From: Liquidambar formosana
Taxonomy: Eukaryota > Streptophyta > Magnoliopsida > Saxifragales > Altingiaceae
Assembly: GCA_039720395.1 (NCBI GenBank)
Contig: CM077833.1
Location: 968,501-1,032,500, forward strand
Direction: 5' to 3'
DNA: 64,000 bases
The notes under the pieces were generated by a model. It was not told the DNA's origin and searched no databases. It worked only from the letters and a program-made list of their open reading frames with translations. Within the stretch, counting starts at the first letter, position 1, and every line of letters begins with the position of its first letter. A program made the translations under genes and the position numbers. Shown one piece after another: positions 1 to 12,046 of the stretch.

Positions 1-541
1 TCTTTTTTTGTTCTCCCTATTTTCCTTTGTTTATTCTTTTTTTTTTTTTCCCTTTCTTCTTCCCCTTTGCTTTGTGTCTTTAGTGGTTATTAACTGCGTC
101 TTTGAGAATCATTGTTAGGCATGATTTATTCCTATGGTCCATTGTGTCCAGTTCCATTCTTAACTTAGGCTCTTACCATATATTTAATAATAGAAAAGCG
201 GCAGTAGTAGTCAGTATGGAATCATTTGATTTGTCTAGTGAAGAAATGGGCCATGAGATCCATTGGGTTGAATTTACTATGATTGAGGTAGTTTGCAAGT
301 TTTGAAGTGAAACAGGCATGAGACTCCATAGCCTATGGAATGATTTGTTTGTCTTAACTGGTTGAAGAATAAGTTGAATTTGATGAAGAAGAACAGGCAT
401 GACACTCTGTGAACTTGGGAGGAGATTTATTTACATGAATAGAAGCGGCATGAGACTTCGTCATTGGAATAGTTGCAAAATTCAAGAAACATGGGGAGAA
501 AGAAAAAAAAGAAAGAAAAAGAAAATAAAAATAAATTGAAG

Positions 542-641
542 CCTGCTAGGTCGAAAACCCGAAAGGGCGGCCTAGGCAAAAGTTAGGGTAACCCGCTAGG
601 TTGAAAACCTGACAAGGCAACCTAGGCAAAAGTTAGGGTTC
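542..641. repeat. Two-copy 50-bp tandem repeat
   Basis: Copies at 542-591 and 592-641 share the core blocks GAAAACC and CCTAGGCAAAAGTTAGGGT. Each copy contains the arms GCTAGGT and CCTAGGC, so a weak foldback is possible. The function is unknown. Confidence 0.75.
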
Positions 642-1514
642 TTGAGAAGAAAAGAAAAAGAAAAAGAAAAAAAGAAAGAAAGGAAAAAGAAGAGAAAGGA
701 ATTCACTCTATCCTCACAGTTTGAGAAAAGAACCACGGGTTTGATTAAGACTTCTTAAAATACATTATTTTCTAAGAAGGCATGTCCCCATTATTGATTT
801 TTTTTTAAAAAGTGTTCTTAAAGAAGAAATGTTTTGAAAAGAATAGCTTTATGACTACATTAGATTTGCATAGGATTGTCTTGAAAAGGGTGGTAATGTT
901 TCACTTGTGGTTTCATATTTTCTTACTAGAATGGCTCTTTGACTTAGCCATAAAAGCACTTGAGAAATAACTAAGGCTCACTTTCCTAAAGTAGGCTTTT
1001 GGGGATGCTCATGACCCATGATTGTCTACCATTCTTTAAGAACTCTTGTTGAAAATTTGGTCGGAATTGGAATTAGGTTGAAAGTAAGTAAGCAGAAAGG
1101 AAAGTCTAGTTTTTAGACATTTTCTATGAACATATGTGAAGATTGTGAGAATGCTTGGAGGTGATTGATTGATAAGTCTTAAGTATCTTGGGAGAATTGT
1201 TGAAAAATAACATCAAACACATGTGCATGATGTTTTGCTTTAAATTTGTTTGGAAAGAGTTTTTTGAAAAAGTTTCTTTTTACTAAGGGAAATTTTATCA
1301 GATGTGAAATATTCATATGTTTCTTTTGCAGGACTCTTTTTGATGCCAATGATACTTAAGATTTGTGAATCGATTCTCTAAGTAATGTCTGGAAGTCTTG
1401 GAATGATGAGTTTGATTAAATTAAGAAAGAAAAATCAGTTTTTCTTCACTTAAAGGGTTTTATCAGAATGTGCACCTTTTGAAAAGCTTTTGGAAAATAG
1501 AATTTTGTAGGTGC

Positions 1515-1543
1515 TTTTTTTTTTTTTTTTTTTTTTTTTTTTT
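1515..1543 (+). repeat. Poly(T) tract, 29 bp
   Basis: An uninterrupted run of T. It could be the complement of a retrogene poly(A) tail or simple slippage; no adjacent retrogene or target duplication is visible. Confidence 0.9.
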
Positions 1544-2001
1544 GTAATTGCATCAAACCGTTATGAACAAGATAATGAACATTTGTTCATAGCAAATATC
1601 ATGAAATGAGATGATAGAATTTGAGAATTTGGAAAAGAAATCACTTCATTTTTTGAATGGAAGTGGAGTATGGTGTTGATTTGGATGAGTTGGTGACAAT
1701 TGAATTACTTAATGTTCTTTGGTTGGTGCTTTTAACTCGAGAGGTTAATTGCATTATGTTTACTATTCATCCTCAATTTACCAATTGAATGATGATTTTA
1801 TACCGTAATTGAGTGATGCTTGATGATATGTTCATCTTCAATCCTAGGATTGAATGATTGAATTGATAATGATGATTGATTTGGATCAATGGATGTTTGT
1901 CTACATTTTGTGCTTGTCATAGAAGGTGGAATAGTGTACGGTCTGAGTGCTATATGTTATGCCCCAAAAATAGCCTTGCTTAAGCCTAGTGAGGTAGTGA
2001 C

Positions 2002-3656
2002 TGTTGGGAATCATACAAGAGGGAAGAATAGAAGTGCGGAATATAAAAATTTTTCCCTTTGATTCCACAGCCCATGAATCTAACTATGCATATACAAAAT
2101 CAAACCCTAACTATGAAGAGGGTTAGAACACTTACAGAATTTTGTCTTCTCCTTTTTGCTCCAAGCTTTGATTCCGGACAGCGGTGAATGAGCAGCCCAA
2201 GTGTGCTGCCTCCAACGGTATCCACACCTAGCTAGAGCTTCAAGTCCTTTCCCTTTTTTCCTTGTTGTTGCTAGTGTAGGAGAAGAGTGGAGAGAGAGAG
2301 AGGGGGCTGGAAAATTTCGGCCAGCACCTTGGGGTTTCTTCTTGTGATGATGTCACACATCATAAAGTGTGACTTATATAGTCCACACTAGGGGGGCCGG
2401 CCATAGGGGGAAACCCTATTAGGGTGTGATGCAATTTCTCTAAATTGCACAATAACCCCTATAAATTATATCAAATATAAATAGGCCTCAAAGAACTATT
2501 CTTTATGCACTCATACCCTTTCTCTCATAGACTTTAAAGCTCATCTTGCATGATCAGTGTGTGACCCATTGGGTTCACATCATCAAGTAGTAGGAATAGC
2601 ACGAGGTGTGCACAATGGAACTCTTTCCATTTAGGGTCTAATTGGAACTCCTTCCAATTCCCTAATTGATTATAACTCACTTATATCAATTAGGGCTTCT
2701 ACTAACCATGAATAACACCTAGCATATGGTTCATGGTGTCGTCCTTAATGAAGTGAATATGTATCTATCAAAGAACCCTTCTGTTATAGTTTATAGGTTG
2801 CAATTGCATCCTTCCATTTACACAATGTCTCCAATTGAACTAATAGGACATGGAAGTCTGTCAAGTCCCTAGTTCAATTACTTTATACTCATTCATAAAT
2901 ATCAACTCAATGATGAACTTATGGAAACTCCTTTCCATATTCACACTGCCATGGCCATGGATTGAATGAGTTATATTATGAATGATATATGAGACATTCT
3001 CTCTCTTTTTCCTGAGAGTAATGGATTCCTTGTCGATCACTCATATGCCTTCATACATATAGCAATAGGGCCAATGAACACCTTTACAGACCCATGAATA
3101 GAATCTGCACTTAGTGTTATCAAACTTCTAAAGCTACATGCATAAGGTAACTATGGTGTCTCAGGTCTAAGGATTACTTGTACCACTATAACATTGAGAA
3201 ACTGATTGACAGGCAGGTTAAAACTCCATTCAGTTTATCTCAAATCTTTGGTCACATTCAGTGTGCCTATTCTATTAACAGGCGCCCACCTGTTGGTTGT
3301 AGTGTCTCCACACAAATAGCTTGAGACCAGCTATCCTCCTATAGAGTCAACCTAACAAGTGCTAGTTCTATGGTTCATTACTGTCCATCATAGTGAACCT
3401 TCAACTAGGAATGATTTAGGAGTTTAGTACAGAGATATATTTACAGTCTCATAATTACAACTCTTTGTAATTCAATATTCTCAACTCTAACTCCTTGGAC
3501 ATATTATGTAAATATAAATGATGCATACAAACATAATAGAATAAGCCCTTTTATTAAATCAATAATAAATGTGACATACATAAATGAAATCAAATGATTG
3601 TTCCTTTATCCCTAAACAATCATCTCTATGATTGGCTCTAGGGCATAACTCTAACA
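2002..3656 (-). repeat. 3' LTR of copia element 1
   Basis: 1655 bp and nearly identical to 10358-12013. In sense orientation it begins TGTTAGAGTTATGCC and ends GATTCCCAACA. The TATA box lies inside an imperfect inverted repeat (2366-2390), and an upstream hairpin TGCAATTT/AAATTGCA lies at 2430-2449. Confidence 0.96.
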
Positions 3657-3669
3657 ATCTCCCACTTGC
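3657..3669 (-). promoter_or_regulatory. Polypurine tract, copia element 1
   Basis: The sense sequence GCAAGTGGGAGAT directly abuts the 3' LTR. It is the plus-strand priming site for reverse transcription. Confidence 0.9.
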
Positions 3670-3670
3670 A

Positions 3671-6600
3671 CTATAGCCAATCCACAATGTATCTAATACC
3701 CATTTCCTGTCTATGGTGATCCAACTGCTCTTGGGTCATAGCTTTAGTGAAGGGATCTGCTACATTTTTTGTTGTGTGAATCTTCTGTATGCTAATATCA
3801 CCTCTTCCAATGATCTCTCTAATCACATGGAATCGACGCTCAATGTGTTTGGACTTTTGATGAGACCGTGGTTCCTTAGCTTGAGCAATAGCTCCGTTGT
3901 TGTCACAAAACAATGGCAAGGGCTTCTCAATGGCAGGAACTACTCCCAGTTCAGTAATGAACTTCTTTATCCAAACAGCTTCCTTTGCAGCCTCTGATGC
4001 AGCAATGTACTCAGCCTCTGCAGTGGAGTCCGCTGTAACATCCTGTTTACAGCTCCTCCAACTTACAGCTCCACCATTCAAGGTGAAAACATACCCCGAT
4101 GTTGATTTCCTATCATCATCGTCAGATTGAAAATCTGAATCCGTATAACCAACCATTTCTAAATTTCTTCCTCCATAGACAAGGAATAGTTCCTTAGTTC
4201 TTCTTAAGTACTTAAGGACAGCCTTGACTGCTTCCCAGTGTTTCACACCTGGGTCTGCCTGATATCTGCTTGTAACACTTACACCAAAAGCGATATCTGG
4301 TCTTGTACACAACATGGCATACATTAGACTCCCTACTGCAGAAGCATAGGGAATCGTCCTCATGTACGCAATCTCCTCTGGAGTTTTAGGTGCCATGTTT
4401 TTAGACAACTTGATTCCATGCCTAACAGGAATTAGACCTCTTTTGGAATCTTCTAAATTGAACCTTTTCAATATTTTGTCTATGTACAATGATTGGGAGA
4501 GACCTAGCATCCTTTTAGATCTATCTCTATAGACCTTTATTCCCAGAATATAGGATGCTTCTCCCAAATCTTTCATGGAGAAATTCTATGAAAGCCACTC
4601 TTTCACTTTTGATAACGTTTCTACTTTATTCCTGATAAGTAGAATGTCATCAACATATAGGACCAGGAAGGTAATCGCACTCCCACTAACTTTCTTGTAC
4701 ACACATGGTTCATCCATATTCTGTAGGAAACCAAACGATTTGATTGCCTCATCGAATCGGATGTTCCAGCTTCTAGAAGCTTGTTTGAGTCCATAAATGG
4801 ACCGCTGTAGCTTGCACACTTTGTGGTCCTCACCACTGGATGTAAAACCCTCAGGTTGCTACATATAAAGGTCTTCCTCAATGTTTCCATTAAGGAAAGC
4901 GGTCTTTACATCCATTTGCCATATCTCATAATCGTAGTGCGCAGCTATAGCTAACAAGATCCTAATGGACTTAAGCATAGCCACTGACAAGAAGGTTTCC
5001 TCATAGTCAATACCATGTCTTTGTCGGTAACCTTTTGCCACTAGCCTAGCCTTGTAGGTCTCTACCTTTCCATCTGAGCCTATCTTCCTTTTGAAGATCC
5101 ATTTGCAGCCAATAGGTACTATACCTTCTGGTGGATCAACTAAAGTCCAGACTTTGTTGGAATACATCGAGTCCATTTCAGATTTCATAGCTTCCAGCCA
5201 TTTGTTCGAATCAATATCTGAAATCGCCTGTCCGTAAGTAGTAGGGTCATCTGGGTGTTCTCTATCACCAAGGAACAATTCCTCTGCATTATGGTTGAGA
5301 AATCCATATCTCTCAGGTGCAACAGATACCCTACTCGATCTACGGAGAGGTTGTTGTACATTAGTGGGTTCTGTCTCATCAGGGACAGGGGTGGGATCAC
5401 TGTCGGTTTGTGTCTCATCAGACAATTCTTTGAGTTCTATTTTCCTGTTATTGCCTCCTTCTTGAATAAACTCTTTTTCAAGAAAGACTGCAAACTTACT
5501 AACAAACACCTTTTGTTCATCAGGATAATAGAAATAATATCCTAAACTCTCTTTAGGATATCCCACAAACCTACATTTAATTGATCTTGATTCTAACTTG
5601 GTTGCATCATGTGTCTTTACATATGCAGTGCAACCCCATACCTTAATATGTTTAAGGCTTGGTGCTCTCCCTTTCCATATCTCATATGATGTCTTAGGGA
5701 CAGATTTGGTTGGGACTCTGTTCAACAAGTACGCGGCAGTTTCCAGGGCATGTCCCTAGAAGGACAATGGTAAATCAGTGTAACTCATCATGGACCTAAC
5801 CATATCCAATAAGGTTCTATTCCTCCTTTCTGACACACCATTAAGCTGTGGTGTTCCAGGAGGTGTCCATTGAGATAGAATGCCCACTTGAACAAGATGA
5901 TCTAAAAACTCACTAGTTAAATATTCTCCTCCTCGATCCGATCGAAGAGCTTTAATACTTTTACTAGTTTGTTTCTCTACTTCATATCTAAATTCTTTGA
6001 ACTTTTCAAATGCTTCAGATTTGTACTTCATCAAGTACACGTACCCATACCTAGAATAATCATCGGTAAAGGTTATAAAGTAAGAGAAACCTCCACGAGC
6101 ATGTATGCTCATAGGACCACATACATCACTATGTATCAATCCTAATATGTCTGCAGCTCTCTCACCGTGACCGGTGAAAGGTGACTTGGTCATTTTACCT
6201 AGTAAATAGGATTCACAAGTTGGAAAGGGCATAGAAACCAATGGACCCAATTGTCCATCCTTACACATCTTGTAAATCCTATTCTCACTGATATGACCTA
6301 GTCTCAAGTGCCAGTTATATGCGGAGTTTTCTTCATCTCTTGTTCTTTTGGGTTTGTCTGCATTCAATTTAGAACTATCATGCTCTATGCAATTAACATT
6401 TGCAATAAAGTTTAGAAAATAAAGGTCATTCACATAAACTCCAGAAGTAATGAACTCTTCATTTTTAAATAAAGAACATTTATTCTCCTCAAAAACAAAC
6501 CTAAATCCTTGTTTAGATAATACTGAAATAGAAATAATGTTTCTTATAACTTCTGGAACATAAAGACAGCCTGATAATTCTAAACTACTCCCACTAGGCA

Positions 6601-7330
6601 AAGTCAAGCAGCAAGTCCCCACGGCTAATGCAGCAACGTTTGCTCCATTTCCCACTCGTAGGGTTACTTCTCCTTTACTCAGCCTTCTGCTTCCCACTAG
6701 GTCCTGCATGGAATTACAAATATGAGAACTCGCACCAGAATCTAGTACCCAAGTGGAAGCAGAGCTAACACTCATGTTAGTCTCAAGTATAAGATCATAA
6801 TCCATACCTTCCGAAGGTTGGTTCTTCAGAGTATCTAGATACTCTTGGCAGTTATGTTTCCAATGCCCATCTTTACCGCAGTAAAAACAGATCCCTTTAC
6901 CTTTCCTCTTCCTTTGGGTACTCTTACCCTTTCTTATTCCCTTGCCTTTAGGCTTGAGCATAGAATTGGAAGCAGGAACTTCAACCCATTCATCACATTC
7001 AAGCAAGAACTCTTTGCCATACAACTCTTGTATGTGGACAAATATCTCGGGTGCACTTCCCATGGACTCGTATTGCTTCTTAAGCTCAGGACTTAGAGAC
7101 ACCATCATATAGCATCTCGTCATAAGATCATCATCCATGCGCTTCTGATAAGCGTCTTTCTCTTGCCGAGTTGCAGCCTCAATAGGAGCATTGGGAAGTG
7201 GACTTTGAAGTGCATAGGTAATATTTTCAGAATTCAAAACGATTTTTAAATTCCTTAACCAATCAAGATAATTAGGTCCAGTTAAACGGTTGGTTTCCAA
7301 AATGTTGGATAACGGGTTGCGATGAGCCAT
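3671..7330 (-). pseudogene. Copia gag-pol polyprotein broken by three in-frame TAG codons
   Basis: Reading from ATG at 7330, a single frame of about 1220 codons runs to 3671 with no frameshift, interrupted by TAG at 5756-5758, 4859-4861 and 4586-4588. Gag comes first, with a zinc knuckle at residues 148-161 (C148, C151, H156, C161). The protease motif DSGA is at 197-200. The integrase zinc-binding region and D,D35E core occupy about 340-500; the second cysteine of its HHCC site is Tyr375 (CESY). RT follows, with motif ARLVAKGY and the YVDD catalytic box at about 4657-4646. RNase H carries GYTDSDF, the catalytic Glu of AEAEY and CDNNGA, and the frame ends in VDWL. The first TAG falls where relatives have Trp, and the Cys-to-Tyr change is also G-to-A in sense. 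Gag before the knuckle is about 147 residues, shorter than usual for copia. Probably inactive unless the TAGs are read through. Confidence 0.95.
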
Positions 7331-7495
7331 TACGGTGATCTACATACAGAAAATTAAACAGAAAATTAGGTTTCATTTTTAATCCATAATGATCGGGTCT
7401 TTAATCATATGGTACCTCCCACTATTTTATCAAATTCCATACACCCTCTAATGGAATTCGGGAATCTCATTCCTAATGGGGATTGGGGTCCCATT

Positions 7496-7728
7496 GTGAC
7501 CTAGAAGCCTCACATGTTAGTTTCTTGACTTCTAACCCACAGTAAGAAGACAACTCTTTGTCTATTGCTTCATAAGCAAATTCCAATCGTTTTGCCTCTA
7601 GGGTACATACTCCTCACATGTTAGTTTCTTGGAATACTTCCCTAGTTAAGTTAAGCCCATCATTCACACAGGTATGTTTCACCAAATATATACCTCACAT
7701 GTTAGTTTCTTGGTATATACCAGCTTAG
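7496..7728 (-). promoter_or_regulatory. Triple stem-loop array upstream of gag (element 1)
   Basis: Three hairpins lie in the sense RNA, each presenting the identical 17-nt loop AAGAAACTAACATGTGA. HP1 (7687-7719) has stem TATATACC/GGTATATA. HP2 (7607-7637) has GTATTCC/GGAGTAT plus lower stem CTAGGG/CCCTAG. HP3 (7502-7534) has TAGAAGTC/GGCTTCTA plus lower stem GTG/CAC. HP2 and HP3 contain G-U pairs valid only in the sense strand. The array ends about 170 nt before the gag ATG. A packaging, Gag-binding or translation signal is inferred, not shown. Confidence 0.8.
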
Positions 7729-8939
7729 GCACCCCATGATATCTACATATGTGATAGTTTCAAGTAATGTCTTTAATATGGGTAGCTCCTACATGTCTGC
7801 AGCCAGGTACCCACATTAAGGGACGTTAGATGATCCTATAATGATGGAAGGCAATGAAGAATCCATTCCCTAATGTATTCTCCATTTCCAACTTAATATT
7901 AAAACAGAGGGGTTTTTAAAGGTCTCATCAAATTAACATACATCTCATGCATATAAATAAAAAATTGAACAGCATAAAATAATAATAATCCACTTATCGA
8001 TATTAGTCCCTAAGAAGAGACATATAACGATCTATGGATTTGGAGCTATCACTATTAATCTCATTCAAAGCTCCCACTATGATGATTATGGACTTTGAGA
8101 GAATTCAATCCAAGCCAATAGATTGAATCCAAGGTCTAAGGTGGGTGTAGGTGATCGTAAAATAACACATTCGAAATATGCATGCTGTCTTGAAACACTT
8201 CTCTAAGCTTTCAAGTCCTTCAATCTGCTCCCTTGGCTTGATGGTCTCCACCATTGGCTTGTTGGGCTCTATCATGCTCCTTTGGGTCCACCATGCTCCT
8301 TAGTGCGCTCTCGATTACATAACATTTACATAATTTAAAGAAAGGGATACATAAGGGGAATGTGGGGTACATAAGAGAATGATAGAGAGAGAGGGAGAGG
8401 GAAGGTGGCATGCAAGCCCCAAATAAATTACATCACCTTAATAAAATTACAACTCTTGTAAATAATAACATCCCATTCATAAGACGGCCAATCACAATTG
8501 GTTTAAAGGGTATAGTCCATAATCATCATCCAAACACATACATACAATCTCATTGCATAATGTAAAGAAAAACTGTAAGCATTAAAACATATGGGCATTA
8601 TGGTAATTCTCTTGAATGATTTACATTAATCTCATTAATGCATCCTAATCTTATTAGGTATTAACAAAAATATCCAGAATTAAATAAAGTCTTAACATTT
8701 AAGACATTTTAGTTCCAATTAATCAAATTAATTTAAACATATAAAGTTTCCTAAAATAACTCTAATATCCAATATTAGGGTTTCCTTAATTAAACAAATC
8801 AATTTCATTTAATTAAGAATTTCCAGATTTTAATTTAATCCCCAATTGTATTTTAAACCATTTAAAACATTATAAAATTAATCAATATTAATTAAATAAT
8901 TAACATGGGAATTAAATAAAATCATTTAAATGATGAATT

Positions 8940-9240
8940 AGTGTATTAGGGTTTCCTAAAACCCTAAACCCTAAACGCATAACCCTAAACCCTAAATGCA
9001 AGCCCTAATCATTAAATTCCTTATGATTGGTAATTTAATGTCCAATCATTAAAACCCTAGGTTCATATGGTATTTAATAAAAGGGATAAGGGTTTAATTA
9101 ATGCCAAATAGGGTATTAATTACCCTTAATTAATTACACTAATTAGGGTTTCCAAAACCCTAACCCTGGACATCATTTATGGTATTAATTATGCCCTAAC
9201 AATTAATAACCATGATTGGTCATTTAATGACCAATCATTA
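8940..9240 (-). repeat. Leader palindromes and telomere-like words (element 1)
   Basis: Two near-perfect 27-bp palindromes with arms ATGATTGGTCA/TGACCAATCAT (one partly degraded) lie at 9023-9049 and 9212-9238, 189 bp apart. They are interspersed with AACCCTAAACCCTAAA words near 8955-9000. Homologous arrays occur in elements 2 and 3. Confidence 0.85.
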
Positions 9241-10343
9241 ACTCTTAATAAAGGTAATTAATATTCCAATTAGGGTTTTAATTAATGCCATAATGAAATT
9301 AGGGTTTCATCATTAACTCAAAATTAGGGTTTCATCCTTAACTCTATGCAGCCGTCACTACCAGGAGGCTGCCTGAGCTTGGCTAGGCTGCCATGGCCAC
9401 CAACGACTGTGGGAGGCCATGGGCAGCCATGGGAGAACATCCTAGGGGTGTGGGACAAGCCTCTGGACACGTGAGAAGTGGTGGAAGTGGCTGCCATCAT
9501 CGAGAGCAATCAGGGTTTCCAAAACCCACTGCTGGAGCCATTGTTGCAGACCTTGAAGGTCACAATAACTTCTAAATCCTTATCAATTCGACTCCTCCAT
9601 TGAAACCAGCTTTTGTATCATGTCCCTACATGAAATACTAAGCTTCTAGAAGAGGTTTGGATGATCGAATCATCACCAATTGTTCTAAACAAATAAAACA
9701 ACAGTATGCTGCCCAGAATTTGACAGCATACTGTCCATGGTCAGAAATTGATTTAAAACCCAGCAAGATGAATGAATTAGGCTACCAAACGAATTTTCCC
9801 AGTATCCTACATGTCTTAGGAAACTAATGCAATTGGTTTCATGCAATTTGGAGTTCCCTAACTCAAGTTCTAATCAAAACTCCATTGATGACTTTTCTGC
9901 AGAGAAAATCTGCTATGCTGTTCATGAAAAATTTTCAAACTTTTTGAATCTTTTTCCATCAAAACCTTTTTGAAACTTAAAGAAAATCATATATACATGA
10001 TATATAATGATCCTACAATGGATTTGCATCAAAAATACAGAAGCTTTGATTGAATTTAATTGCAAGAACCTCTGGGTTCTAAAACCCAGATTCGACCCTC
10101 TTCAGAAAACCCAGTTTTCCTTTTTCTTCTTCTTCCAATTCAAACCCTATACAACCTTTGCATCAATGGTTACCCTTAACCATGATTTAGAAGAGGAGTA
10201 GAAGAAGAATAGACCTAGGGTTCCAAACCCTAGGTCCGGCCAGAGAGAAGAACAATTCTGCAGTAAAAATTCTCCAGATTTTTGAATCATTCAACTACAC
10301 CATAAATTCCAGCCCATATGTATTTTGTATTATGCATAGCCAT

Positions 10344-10356
10344 GGCTCTGATACCA
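10344..10356 (-). promoter_or_regulatory. Primer-binding site, initiator tRNA-Met (element 1)
   Basis: Sense TGGTATCAGAGCC is complementary to the 3' end of plant initiator tRNA-Met. One base separates it from the 5' LTR. Confidence 0.95.
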
Positions 10357-10357
10357 C

Positions 10358-12013
10358 TGTTGGGAATCATATAAGAGGGAAGAATAGAAGTGCGGAATAT
10401 AAAAATTTTTCCCTTTGATTCCACAGCCCATGAATCTAACTATGCATATACAAAATCAAACCCTAACTATGAAGAGGGTTAGAACACTTACAGAATTTTT
10501 TCTTCTCCTTTTTGCTCCAAGCTTTGATTCCGGACAGCGGTGAATGAGCAGCCCAAGTGTGCTGCCTCCAACGGTATCCACACCTAGCTAGAGCTTCAAG
10601 TCCTTTCCCTTTTTTCCTTGTTGTTGCTAGTGTAGGAGAAGAGTGGAGAGAGAGAGAGGGGGCTGGAAAATTTCGGCCAGCACCTTGGGGTTTCTTCTTG
10701 TGATGATGTCACACATCATAAAGTGTGACTTATATAGTCCACACTAGGAGGGCCGGCCATAGGGGGGAAACCCTATTAGGGTGTGATGCAATTTCTCTAA
10801 ATTGCACAATAACCCCTATAAATTATATCAAATATAAATAGGCCTCAAAGAACTATTCTTTATGCACTCATACCCTTTCTCTCATAGACTTTAAAGCTCA
10901 TCTTGCATGATCAGTGTGTGACCCATTGGGTTCACATCATCAAGTAGTAGGAATAGCACGAGGTGTGCACAATGGAACTCTTTCCATTTAGGGTCTAATT
11001 GGAACTCCTTCCAATTCCCTAATTGATTATAACTCATTTATATCAATTAGGGCTTCTACTAACCATGAATAACACCTAGCATATGGTTCATGGTGTCGTC
11101 CTTAATGAAGTGAATATGTATCTATCAAAGAACCCTTCTGTTATAGTTTATAGGTTACAATTGCATCCTTCCATTTACACAATGTCTCCAATTGAACTAA
11201 TAGGACATGGAAGTCTGTCAAGTCCCTAGTTCAATTACTTTATACTCATTCATAAATATCAACTCAATGATGAACTTATGGAAACTCCTTTCCATATTCA
11301 CACTACCATGGCCATGGACTGAATGAGTTATATTATGAATGATATATGAGACATTCTCTCTCTTTTTCCTGAGAGTAATGGATTCCTTGTCGATCACTCA
11401 TATGCCTTCATACATATAGCAATAGGGCCAATGAACACCTTTACAGACCCATGAATAGAATCTGCACTTAGTGTTATCAAACTTCTAAAGCTACATGCAT
11501 AAGGTAACTATGGTGTCTCAGGTCTAAGGATTACTTGTACCACTATAACATTGAGAAACTGATTGACAGGCAGGTTAAAACTCCATTCAGTTTATCTCAA
11601 ATCTTTGGTCACATTCAGTGTGCCTATTCTATTAACAGGCACCCACCTGTTGGTTGTAGTGTCTCCACACAAATAGCTTGAGACCAGCTATCCTCCTATA
11701 GAGTCAACCTAACAAGTGCTAGTCCTATGGTTCATTACTGTCCATCATAGTGAACCTTCAACTGGGAATGATTTAGGAGTTTAGTACAGAGATATATTTA
11801 CAGTCTCATAATTACAACTCTTTGTAATTCAATATTCTCAACTCTAACTCCTTGGACATATTATGTAAATATAAATGATGCATACAAACATAATAGAATA
11901 AACCCTTTTATTAAATCAATAATAAATGTGACATACATAAATGAAATCAAATGATTTTTCCTTTATCCCTAAACAATCATCTCTATGATTGGCTCTAGGG
12001 CATAACTCTAACA
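10358..12013 (-). repeat. 5' LTR of copia element 1
   Basis: 1656 bp. It acts as promoter for the minus-strand transcript. The TATA box (sense TATATAA, 10730-10736) sits in an imperfect inverted repeat of AGTGTG and CACACT arms. Confidence 0.96.
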
Positions 12014-12046
12014 GTGACAGCTTAAAACCTTATCCATTCATCTTCC
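12014..12046. other. 33-bp target DNA between two head-to-head copia elements
   Basis: It contains the right GTGAC duplication of element 1 (12014-12018) and the left CTTCC duplication of element 2 (12042-12046). It is the only pre-insertion DNA left between the two 5' LTRs. Confidence 0.95.

Larger units (their letters stand above)
1..2001. other. Unclassified repeat-like intergenic DNA
   Basis: No coding region is supported here; the only open frames are under 80 codons and match nothing I recognise. The left 80 bp are pyrimidine-rich. Around 300-470 a phrase containing GGCATGA recurs three times in related contexts (near 316, 393 and 448), and a 50-bp unit is repeated at 542-641. The text resembles untranslated or LTR sequence of an old plant retrotransposon, but I could not assign a family. 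The right edge carries the left GTGAC target duplication (1997-2001) of copia element 1. Confidence 0.5.
7331..10343 (-). other. Long leader (5' untranslated region) of copia element 1
   Basis: About 3 kb lies between the primer-binding site and gag, with no convincing coding. In sense order it holds a block rich in CCATGG words (about 9380-9440), an AT-rich block with ATGATTGG-type palindromes and CCCTAAA words (about 8940-9240), and a triple stem-loop array close to gag (7496-7728). A 61-codon frame at 9509-9324 is weakly related to small frames in the leaders of elements 2 and 3. I do not call it a gene. Confidence 0.8.
2002..12013 (-). mobile_element. Copia element 1: nearly complete Ty1/copia LTR retrotransposon
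   Basis: A full-length element in minus orientation, bounded by 1.66-kb direct LTRs (2002-3656 and 10358-12013) that start TG and end CA. A perfect 5-bp target duplication, GTGAC, lies at 1997-2001 and 12014-12018. Internal parts in sense order are an initiator tRNA-Met primer-binding site (10344-10356), a leader of about 3 kb, a gag-pol frame (7330-3671) and a polypurine tract (3657-3669). The domain order protease, integrase, RT, RNase H is diagnostic of copia. The LTR text around ATGCCCTAGAG resembles the Angela/BARE lineage, but that sub-assignment is tentative. By eye the two LTRs differ at only about a dozen positions, so the insertion is recent. Confidence 0.96.

Noticed and set aside
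1515..1543. Retrogene poly(A) tail on the minus strand
   Set aside because: No exon-like sequence or target duplication is found beside the tract.
8946..9000. Telomere or interstitial telomere array
   Set aside because: Only a few CCCTAAA words in degenerate context. The same words recur at homologous leader positions in all three copia elements, so they belong to the retrotransposon.
10344..10356. A tRNA-Met gene near the copia LTRs
   Set aside because: Only the 13-nt complement of the tRNA 3' end is present; it is the primer-binding site.
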